A DNA stretch of 11,410 nt from Thermoplasmata archaeon (lineage in GTDB: Archaea; Thermoplasmatota; Thermoplasmata; Lutacidiplasmatales; UBA184), in NCBI GenBank assembly GCA_030040755.1, contig JASHTC010000084.1:1-11410 (forward strand), read 5' to 3'. The position numbers were made by a program, and so were the translations under genes. Shown here one piece after another: positions 5,107 to 10,734 of this stretch. Under the pieces are notes generated by a model. It had not been told where the DNA came from. It worked only from the letters and a program-made list of their open reading frames with translations, and ran no database searches. Within the stretch, counting starts at the first letter, position 1. Each line of letters begins with the position of its first letter.

Positions 5107-6813
5107 TCAGCTACCGAAATCCGACAGCGAGCGCTGGACCTTCCGGCCCGCTCCGGCCGGTCCTCGGGACCCGGCGGCCGCCGTCTCGGTCGTCTCCTCC
5201 GGCTCCGACGATGCGCCGGGTGGGGGGGCGGCCGACCCCGAGGCCCCGGAGCGCAGTCGGTTCACCGCCGCCGACCCCGGCTCCGTCCCGAGGAGGTGGG
5301 CGAGTTCCTCCGAGGTGAGTCCCAGCTCTTCGACCAGTTGCTGAGCGCTCTGCCGCACCTCGCCGCGCGCCTTGGCCTGCGCCCCGTCCCGGGCTAACGC
5401 TTCGAGGAACGGGAGGAACGACACCCGGGTCTTCTCCTTGGAGAGATGCCACCGGTGCGCTGCTTTCACGACGATCCCCTCGCGGAGCCCCCGGGCCGCC
5501 CGGGAACGGCCCATCGTACCGAGGAACTCGGGGAAGTAGACACGTCCACGGGCGACGGTGGGAGCCTCCCGGATCGCTAGCCCGACCCCGCCCGTCTGCA
5601 GCTCGGAGGCGTAGCTCCATTGACTCCACACCCGGGCCCGGCGCGCCCGCTGCAGCATCCGGTCGGCCTCCGCGAGGACGCGGAAGGCGTCCTCCCGGTG
5701 CCCGGCATCCGGTGAGAACGCGGGGATGTTCTCCTCGATCCACGGGAAGACGTCGTCCGGCGGGGCGTCGACCCGGTCCTGGACCTCGACCGAGCGGTAG
5801 TATCGATGGGCCGAGAGCGCCTCCGCGGTCAGCTCTTCGAGGTCGGAGGTGAGGTCCCGCACCCCGAGGACCGAAAGCTGGGCGGGTCCCGGCGGCAGCG
5901 GGGCAACGGCCTCGAGGTCGTTCAGCGCCGCTCGGAGGTCCCCGCGCGCCTTCTTGACGATCGCCTCGACCGCCCCCGCGGCGAGGGAGATCCCCTCGAG
6001 TCTCGCCACCCGCTCGACGCGCGCGCCGACGTCGGGGTCCCGGAGCCGGTCGAACCGGATGCGGACGACCGAGCTGCGGAAGAGCGGGGAGTAGCGGGTG
6101 AGGACCTGCTCGTCATTCACCGTGAGCACGAGCGGTTGGCGGGTCGACCGAACGAGCCGGGCGATCGCTCCGAGGCCGCCCCGGTCGGAGTAGTCCTGGG
6201 GCCGGGAGCCGCCCTTCCAATCCGTCAGGTCGCGCTGGGCGGCGGCGAGCCGCGTCCAGGCAGCGCGCCCGGCGCTGCGGGGCACGTCCTCCCATTCCGG
6301 GAACGCCGCGGGCCGGCCCCCGGTGCCCAGTCCCCAGCCCGCGTTGAGCGCTTCGACCGTCCCGTAGCGCCCTCGTAGGAACTCCCGGAGGGAGACGGGA
6401 GCGGGCGCCGCCCGAGCGGTCTCGCTCCGCTTCCCCGTCAAGCAGTCTGCTTCGTCCAGGAGGATGAGGGCGCGGCCAGGTCCTCTCCCGGTCGTCGCGG
6501 AAGCAAGGGTGTGCGTGATCGATGCGCGTCCGGCGACCTGCTCGATCGCGCGCTCGTTCCGGGCATCCGAGGCGTTCATCTCGACCACGGACCAGCCGTT
6601 CTCTTCGGCCAACGCCAGAGCGGTCGTCGTTTTCCCTACCCCCGGCGGCCCGGCGAGGACGGCCGCTCGACGGGCGGGGACCGTCCCGGAGTTCCAATCC
6701 GCCGCCCACGCCCGCAGCTCCGCGAGCGCCCGAGCGGACCCGACGACCTCCTCGAGCCGGTGGGGGCGGTACCGCTCGGATATCGGTGCCCGTCGGGAAC
6801 CCTGGCCCGCCAT
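5107..6813 (-). CDS. rfcL: Replication factor C large subunit (clamp loader) with extra insertion
   Basis: A 568-residue AAA+ protein. Walker A is GPPGVGKT (55-62), Walker B ILLDEAD (117-123), the DRGG helix starts at 210, sensor 1 is TVND (231-234) and GDLRAALNDLEAV (291-303) is the sensor 2 helix. The C-terminal half (about 325-505) is the helical collar. A linker rich in Ala, Gly, Ser and Glu (520-555) leads to QRSLSDFG (560-567), a PCNA-binding PIP box. RFC large plus small subunits load the PCNA sliding clamp onto primed DNA. Between Walker B and DRGG there are 86 residues where other archaeal RFC-L proteins have under ten, giving an insert at roughly 128-208. The ATG at 6813 was chosen because it directly precedes the conserved ISERYRPHRLEEVVG; an ATG 66 bp upstream would add an unrelated leader. 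The Dph6-like gene follows after 2 bp. Confidence 0.95.
   Translation of the reverse strand: MAGQGSRRAPISERYRPHRLEEVVGSARALAELRAWAADWNSGTVPARRAAVLAGPPGVGKTTTALALAEENGWSVVEMNASDARNERAIEQVAGRASITHTLASATTGRGPGRALILLDEADCLTGKRSETARAAPAPVSLREFLRGRYGTVEALNAGWGLGTGGRPAAFPEWEDVPRSAGRAAWTRLAAAQRDLTDWKGGSRPQDYSDRGGLGAIARLVRSTRQPLVLTVNDEQVLTRYSPLFRSSVVRIRFDRLRDPDVGARVERVARLEGISLAAGAVEAIVKKARGDLRAALNDLEAVAPLPPGPAQLSVLGVRDLTSDLEELTAEALSAHRYYRSVEVQDRVDAPPDDVFPWIEENIPAFSPDAGHREDAFRVLAEADRMLQRARRARVWSQWSYASELQTGGVGLAIREAPTVARGRVYFPEFLGTMGRSRAARGLREGIVVKAAHRWHLSKEKTRVSFLPFLEALARDGAQAKARGEVRQSAQQLVEELGLTSEELAHLLGTEPGSAAVNRLRSGASGSAAPPPGASSEPEETTETAAAGSRGPAGAGRKVQRSLSDFGS
6190..6432 (-). other. Coding region of the RFC-L insertion (about residues 128-208)
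   Basis: This stretch encodes the extra segment between Walker B and the DRGG helix. Its best-defined part reads LREFLRGRYGTVEALNAGW (142-160), then FPEWEDVPRS (171-180) and AQRDLTDWK (192-200). That order (F-L-x-x-R-Y-G-[ST]-[VI]-E-A-L-N-x-x-W followed by W-[ED]-[ED]-[IV]-P) resembles a short helical element I recall from GH42-type beta-galactosidases. It is in frame and has the same GC-rich codon use as the rest of the gene. Boundaries are approximate. Confidence 0.7.
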
Positions 6814-6840
6814 GACCCATTCCCCCCGAGGTTCCGCGAC

Positions 6841-6848
6841 AGATAATG
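6841..6848 (-). promoter_or_regulatory. TATA-like box of rfcL
   Basis: On the minus strand the sequence reads CATTATCT, centred about 31 bp before the ATG at 6813. This would give a leader of only a few bases. It also argues against the longer start at 6879, which lies upstream of the box. Confidence 0.5.
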
Positions 6849-6851
6849 CCT

Positions 6852-6865
6852 CAGCCCACGGGCTG
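6852..6865. promoter_or_regulatory. Inverted repeat abutting the rfcL TATA box
   Basis: CAGCCC and GGGCTG are exact reverse complements separated by AC. The repeat begins three bases upstream of the rfcL TATA-like box, where a BRE or an operator would lie. It may be a regulator site for rfcL; the function is inferred from position only. Confidence 0.3.
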
Positions 6866-6966
6866 GAGGAGTTCGGCAATGGCCGCGAGGGTCCGCAGGG
6901 ACCCGGGCCCGGCGGGACCGGGACTTGGGGAAGCCTTCTCTACGGGCGCTTGCTCGCCCCCGTCCC

Positions 6967-7920
6967 ATGGCTCCTCCCGCGACGCCGATCGTCCCCCGTA
7001 GGGCGATTCCCGGCGGGGGCCCTAGCTGCTCCCTGCTCGGGTTCGTGGTAGCGACCGGGGGCCCGGCAGGGCCCACCTCCGACCGCGCGATCGTCGAACG
7101 GCTCCGTCAGGCTCGGGGTGCGGGGGTGACCGTGTTCGACACCGCCGGGTCCCGGGACCCGGGCCGAGCCCGGGCGCTCCTGGCCACGGCCTTCCCGAAC
7201 CCGGATCCCGAGCTGGCGGTGGTTCTCGGCGGAAACGAGGACGCGTTGGCTCCCTCGCCGAATTCCTCCCACCGTCCGCGAGACCGCGGGACCCCTTCGG
7301 CCCCCGAGCCGCTTCCGGGTTTCACGGTGATCCGGGAGATGTCGGCCTCCTCCGCCGGCGGCGGGCCACAGCGAGCCCCGGGGCCCGTGCCTCCCACCGG
7401 GGGGCCTGGCCCGATTCCCGCGACCCGGCTCGACCCCCAGCGGGACTCGCTCCCTCCGTCCCCCGCCCCGGGCCTGTACGCCGGACCGTTCTCGCTGCTC
7501 GACCGGCGACTCCGACCGGTCCTGGACGCCGCCTCCCGCTCGCGTCCGGTCGGTCTCCTCGCGCGGGACCCGTTCGCCGGCGGGCGGCTGGACGGCTCGC
7601 GGTTCGGGGAGGGTTGGCTCGAGCTCGGACCGTCCGGGGGGCCGCCGCCGCTGCGCTCTCTCACCGATGAGTTCGAGCCCGTGCTCCGGCTCGGGTTCCT
7701 CACCTCCGGCCGGACGCGCACTCTGGCGCAGGCTGCTCTCCAGTATGTCACCGGTCCCCCGTGGGTCGTGACCGTCCTCGCCCCCTTGCCGCCCGCGGAC
7801 CGACTGCAGGAGTTGCTGGGGGCCTTCTCCCGCCCCCCGTTGACCGAAGAGGAGGTCGGTCGCATCGAACGGGAGCCTTCGGCCCCGGCCCCGCCACCTC
7901 CTCGTCCCTTGCTCAAATAG
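6967..7920 (+). CDS. Aldo/keto reductase-like protein, probably catalytically dead
   Basis: A 317-residue protein with scattered but ordered aldo/keto reductase features: LLGFVVATGG (23-32), an alpha-helix then GVTVFDTA (53-60), PFSLLDRRLRP (174-184; compare the usual S-L-L-D-R), GLLARDPFAGGRL (196-208; compare G-[VI]-x-A-x-x-P-L-A-x-G-x-L), and a C-terminal ALQYVTGPPWVVTVLAP plus PPLTEEEVGRIE (290-301). D58 of the usual catalytic tetrad is present, but the Tyr five residues later is Arg63, the strand-4 Lys is replaced within LAVVLGGN (83-90), and no His-containing DLYQLH-type segment is found. The middle (90-170) is low-complexity and Pro/Gly/Ser-rich. It is likely a pseudoenzyme or a decaying gene, though it is fully open. 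No strong promoter is visible; a poor TATA candidate lies at 6935-6943. The ATG at 6967 is the best start; one 42 bp upstream is also in frame. Confidence 0.6.
   Translation: MAPPATPIVPRRAIPGGGPSCSLLGFVVATGGPAGPTSDRAIVERLRQARGAGVTVFDTAGSRDPGRARALLATAFPNPDPELAVVLGGNEDALAPSPNSSHRPRDRGTPSAPEPLPGFTVIREMSASSAGGGPQRAPGPVPPTGGPGPIPATRLDPQRDSLPPSPAPGLYAGPFSLLDRRLRPVLDAASRSRPVGLLARDPFAGGRLDGSRFGEGWLELGPSGGPPPLRSLTDEFEPVLRLGFLTSGRTRTLAQAALQYVTGPPWVVTVLAPLPPADRLQELLGAFSRPPLTEEEVGRIEREPSAPAPPPPRPLLK
7913..7920 (+). promoter_or_regulatory. TATA-like box of the peroxiredoxin gene, containing the preceding stop codon
   Basis: TCAAATAG ends with the TAG stop of the aldo/keto-reductase-like gene and is centred about 25 bp before the peroxiredoxin ATG at 7941. 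The geometry repeats that seen at 1168-1175. Confidence 0.5.
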
Positions 7921-7940
7921 CCGAGAACCCTCCCCTGAGC

Positions 7941-8390
7941 ATGCCCGAGCCGGGGGACGTCGCGCCCGACTTTACCGCACTGAGCGAGGACGGGAGCCCG
8001 TTCACCCTCTCGTCGCTCCGCGGCAAACCGGTCGCCCTGTACTTCTTCCCCAAGGCCAATACCACCGGGTGCACGATGGAGACCCGCGCCTTCGCCGACC
8101 ATTACACCGAGCTCCAGGCCGCCGGCTGGTCCGTGGTCGGGGTCAGCGTCGATTCGGTGCAGACGCAGAAGCGGTTCGCCGACAAATGCCACGCGGCCTT
8201 CCATCTGATCGCCGACACCGACAAGAGCATCGCCAGGGCCTACGACGTGCTCGGCTTCCTCGGGTTCGCCCGACGCGTGACGTTCCTCATCGGGCCGGAC
8301 GGCAAGATCCAGGAGACGATCAGCGCGATGACCCCGGGCACCCACGTGGAGCGCACCCTCGACCGGGCCCATTCCTCCGGCCCCAAGTAA
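7941..8390 (+). CDS. Peroxiredoxin, Bcp/PrxQ type
   Basis: A 149-residue thioredoxin-fold peroxidase. The opening GDVAPDFTALSEDG (5-18), LYFFPKANTTGCTMETRAF (33-51) and RRVTFLIGPDGKI (111-123) are the Bcp/PrxQ signatures. Cys44 is the peroxidatic cysteine, with Thr41 and Arg111/112 as the other active-site residues. The resolving cysteine five residues later, present in many PrxQ proteins, is absent (Arg49); the only other cysteine is Cys83 in DKCHAAF. It should reduce hydrogen peroxide and organic peroxides with thioredoxin-like donors in the cytoplasm. The ATG at 7941 directly precedes the conserved N-terminus. It starts 20 bp after the aldo/keto-reductase-like stop but appears to have its own promoter. 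Confidence 0.95.
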   Translation: MPEPGDVAPDFTALSEDGSPFTLSSLRGKPVALYFFPKANTTGCTMETRAFADHYTELQAAGWSVVGVSVDSVQTQKRFADKCHAAFHLIADTDKSIARAYDVLGFLGFARRVTFLIGPDGKIQETISAMTPGTHVERTLDRAHSSGPK

Positions 8391-8393
8391 CCG

Positions 8394-8401
8394 TCTAATC
8401 T
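8394..8401 (+). promoter_or_regulatory. TATA-like box of the enolase-superfamily gene
   Basis: TCTAATCT lies just after the peroxiredoxin stop and is centred about 29-30 bp before the ATG at 8427. No Shine-Dalgarno site precedes that ATG. Confidence 0.4.
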
Positions 8402-8426
8402 CCCCGAGGCTCGGACGCGACGACCC

Positions 8427-9662
8427 ATGAAGATCCGCTCGGTCGAACCGATCGAGGTAGCTGCTCCCGCGGGAGAATCCTCCTCGCCCTGGAGCTCGAC
8501 GGTGATCCTCGTGAGGGTCACGACCGCGAGCGGGGCGGTGGGCTGGGGCGAGGCGCCGACGACCCTCATGACCGCACCGGTCCGGGAGAGCGTGCGGGAG
8601 GTCGCCCGGTTCTACGAGGGGCGCGAGCTCGAAGAGCACGTGGCGGCCCTCCGCGACTTCGAGGTCTATTCGTTCTACCGCTCCCGCTCGATGGAGGCGA
8701 CCAGCGCGCTCTCCGCCGTCGACATCGCCTGCCACGACTTGGTCGGCCGCGCCGCGGGGGTGCCGGTCTCGACCCTGCTCGGCGGGGCGATCCGGACCCG
8801 GGTCCGGGCCTACTCGAACGGGTGGTACTCGGACTGCATCGAGCCCGGGGAGTTCGCCGACAAGGCGCGCGCGATGGTCCGGTCCGGCTTCCGGGCCCTC
8901 AAGTTCGACCCGTTCGGGGACGCCTACCGCACGCTCTCTCCCGAGGGGCTGGACCGTGCGGTGGCCCGGGTGGCCGCGGTCCGCGAGGCGGTCGGCCACG
9001 GGGTGGACCTGCTCCTCGAGTACCACGGCCGGTTCCTGCCCGAGGCCGCGGTCCGGGCCGGCCGGGCGCTGGATGCCTTCCGTCCCCGCTTCATGGAAGA
9101 ACCGGTCCTCCCCGAGCTCTGCGATGCCCTGCGCGGCTTTCGACGCGCGGTGGCGACCCCGGTCGCTCTCGGCGAACGGCTCCTCACCGCCGCGGACTTC
9201 GAGAGCTTCCTGCGCCGGGGGTTGGTGGACATCCTCCAGCCGGACATCACGAACTCGGGCGGGTTCACCTACGGCCGGGAGATCGCCGGGGTCGCGGCGG
9301 CCCACGGGGCGCCGCTCGCCTACCACAACGCCTTCGGCCCGGTGCAGACGGCCGCGACGCTCCAGATGGACGCGGTCCTCCCCACGTTCTTCCTGCAGGA
9401 GAGCTTCGAGGCGAGCTGGCCGGAGTGGAAGCGTTCCCTGGTACGGGGATATGCCATCGAGTCCGGAGAGTTCGCGATCCCCACGAAGCCCGGGCTCGGC
9501 ATCGAGGTGGACGAGCGGGCCGTCGAACGGTACCGCTCCGACGTGATGGAGCCGATCGGGCCGGAGCCGCCATGGGTCATCGCCGGCACGTGGGTCCGAC
9601 GACCGAAGGACGCTCCCCCCGCTCCGCCCGCGTCCCGACGGCCACCGCCTCGTCGGCCCTAG
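8427..9662 (+). CDS. Mandelate racemase/muconate-lactonizing family protein, probable sugar-acid dehydratase
   Basis: A 411-residue enolase-superfamily protein. The N-terminal capping domain is about 1-125 and a TIM barrel follows. ALKFDPFG (157-164) gives the second-strand Lys159 and Asp161. Metal ligands are Glu198 in LLLEYHGRF, Glu224 in RFMEEPVLPE and Glu250 in VALGERLL. QPDITNSGG (271-279) is the sixth strand, His300 in AYHNAFGPVQ is the probable general base/acid, and Glu325 in LQESF also fits galactonate/gluconate dehydratases. In thermoacidophilic archaea such enzymes dehydrate gluconate or galactonate in the non-phosphorylative Entner-Doudoroff pathway, but this exact substrate is a guess. 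The last 20 residues (from about 391) are an Arg/Pro-rich tail outside the domain. It is preceded by its own TATA-like box and converges on the PPK2 gene. Confidence 0.9.
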   Translation: MKIRSVEPIEVAAPAGESSSPWSSTVILVRVTTASGAVGWGEAPTTLMTAPVRESVREVARFYEGRELEEHVAALRDFEVYSFYRSRSMEATSALSAVDIACHDLVGRAAGVPVSTLLGGAIRTRVRAYSNGWYSDCIEPGEFADKARAMVRSGFRALKFDPFGDAYRTLSPEGLDRAVARVAAVREAVGHGVDLLLEYHGRFLPEAAVRAGRALDAFRPRFMEEPVLPELCDALRGFRRAVATPVALGERLLTAADFESFLRRGLVDILQPDITNSGGFTYGREIAGVAAAHGAPLAYHNAFGPVQTAATLQMDAVLPTFFLQESFEASWPEWKRSLVRGYAIESGEFAIPTKPGLGIEVDERAVERYRSDVMEPIGPEPPWVIAGTWVRRPKDAPPAPPASRRPPPRRP

Positions 9663-9682
9663 GTGTCGGGGGAGGCCCCGGG

Positions 9683-9710
9683 CCGACCGGCCGCGGCCGC
9701 TGCTGGTCGG
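9683..9710. terminator. GC-rich inverted repeat between convergent genes
   Basis: CCGACC (9683-9688) and GGTCGG (9705-9710) are exact complements and flank a perfect 12-bp palindrome CGGCCGCGGCCG (9688-9699). The block occupies most of the 49-bp gap between the convergent enolase-superfamily and PPK2 stops, so it could form a hairpin in either transcript. No T-tract accompanies it, and chance palindromes are common at this GC content. Confidence 0.3.
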
Positions 9711-9711
9711 C

Positions 9712-10578
9712 TCACTTCGTCAGCTGGTGACGCATCGCTCGGAGCTCCTTCCGGTGCTCCGGGGTGGGCTTCGGATAGCTCAGCCGCAGCCGCTCGAGCG
9801 TGTCGAGGAGGACCTGGGAGATGATCAGGCGGGCGTTCTCCTTGTCGTCCGCGGGCACGATGTACCACGGCGCCTCGTCCGTGCTGGTCGCCTCGAGGCA
9901 CTCCGCGTACGCCCGCTGGTAGTCCCTCCAGAACTTCCGCTCCTCGAGGTCGGCGGGCCCGATCTTCCAGTTCTTCTCCGGGGTGTCGATGCGGTCGAGG
10001 AACCGCCCCCGCTGCTCTTCCTTGGAGAGGTGGAGGAAGAACTTGACGATCCGAGTGCCGTTTCGGACGAGATGCTTCTCGAGTTCGGTGATCGAGCGGT
10101 ATCGCTCCTTCCAGACCGAGGCCTCCTCCTCGACCCCCGGGATCCCCTCCGCCCGGAGGATCTCGGGGTGGACCCGGACGATCAGGACCTCTTCGTAGTA
10201 GGACCGGTTGAAAATGCCGATCTGGCCGCGCTCGGGTAGGTATCGAGTCGTTCGCCAGAGGAAGTCGTGGCGGAGCTCCTCGGGGGTCGGGTGCTTGAAA
10301 CTGTACACCCGCGAGCCCTGCGGGTTGAGCCCCGACATGACGTGACTGATCGCCCCGTCCTTCCCGGCGGCGTCCATCGCCTGGAAGATGAGAAGGATCG
10401 CATACCGGTTCGACGCGAACAGACGGTCCTGGAGGGACCGCAGCCTCTCCCGGTGCGCCTCGAGCAGTCGCTCGTACCCCTCCTTGGAGCGGTAGACCGG
10501 GGCGATCCGGGTCGGCCACTTCTGGAGCCGGACGGATTGCCCTTCCCGGACCCGGAAGTCCTTGGACCGGGCCTTCAC
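9712..10578 (-). CDS. ppk2: Polyphosphate kinase 2 family protein
   Basis: A 288-residue protein. Walker A is MDAAGKDG (68-75), followed by HVMSGLNPQGSRVYSFKHP (79-97). The segment GIFNRSYYEEVLIVRVHPE (121-139) is the Walker B/lid region, and PWYIVPADDKENARL (237-251) is the conserved C-terminal block. Length and motifs match single-domain PPK2 proteins (polyphosphate:nucleotide phosphotransferases), which move phosphate between polyphosphate and nucleotides. Whether AMP, ADP or GDP is preferred cannot be read safely. It is cytosolic. The start is GTG at 10578: it precedes the family's N-terminal segment, and frames further upstream lack start codons in plausible sequence. It is divergent from the M29-type gene across 156 bp. 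Confidence 0.95.
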   Translation of the reverse strand: MKARSKDFRVREGQSVRLQKWPTRIAPVYRSKEGYERLLEAHRERLRSLQDRLFASNRYAILLIFQAMDAAGKDGAISHVMSGLNPQGSRVYSFKHPTPEELRHDFLWRTTRYLPERGQIGIFNRSYYEEVLIVRVHPEILRAEGIPGVEEEASVWKERYRSITELEKHLVRNGTRIVKFFLHLSKEEQRGRFLDRIDTPEKNWKIGPADLEERKFWRDYQRAYAECLEATSTDEAPWYIVPADDKENARLIISQVLLDTLERLRLSYPKPTPEHRKELRAMRHQLTK

Positions 10579-10619
10579 GCTCCCGTCGTCCCCCCGGCTG
10601 CGACGGAGGGAGGATGGTA

Positions 10620-10627
10620 CCTTAAGG
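10620..10627 (-). promoter_or_regulatory. Possible TATA-like box of ppk2
   Basis: CCTTAAGG (a perfect palindrome) is the only AT-containing island in this part of the divergent region. It is centred about 46 bp before the GTG, so the mRNA would have a leader of about 20 bases, unlike most other genes here. The leader contains G-rich runs (GGGGGA, GGGAG) but no well-spaced Shine-Dalgarno site. Confidence 0.25.
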
Positions 10628-10705
10628 AGGACCTCCCTCGGCGGACGCCCCTTCGCTCGGAGACGGCTGCTTCCCCACGACGCGCCCGAGCCGCTCCATG
10701 GCGGG

Positions 10706-10714
10706 AATAAATAT
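10706..10714 (+). promoter_or_regulatory. TATA box of the M29-type aminopeptidase gene
   Basis: AATAAATAT is the strongest TATA box in the window, nine A/T bases in a row. It is centred about 25 bp before the ATG at 10735, giving a leaderless transcript. Confidence 0.7.
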
Positions 10715-10734
10715 GAGCCGGGGTTTCCGGGGCC

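Noticed and set aside
6814..6879. Longer N-terminus for RFC-L (22 extra residues).
   Set aside because: It would place the start upstream of the TATA-like box at 6841-6848, and the extra residues have no counterpart in the family.
7761..7940. Upstream start for the peroxiredoxin (60 extra residues).
   Set aside because: The extension lies inside the aldo/keto-reductase-like gene in another frame. The ATG at 7941 gives the normal Bcp/PrxQ N-terminus.
7107..9326. Very long open frame on the minus strand (about 740 codons).
   Set aside because: It lies opposite three genes with clear family motifs (aldo/keto-like, peroxiredoxin, enolase superfamily). High GC content suppresses stop codons, and its translation is a mix of Arg, Gly, Pro and Asp without recognisable motifs.
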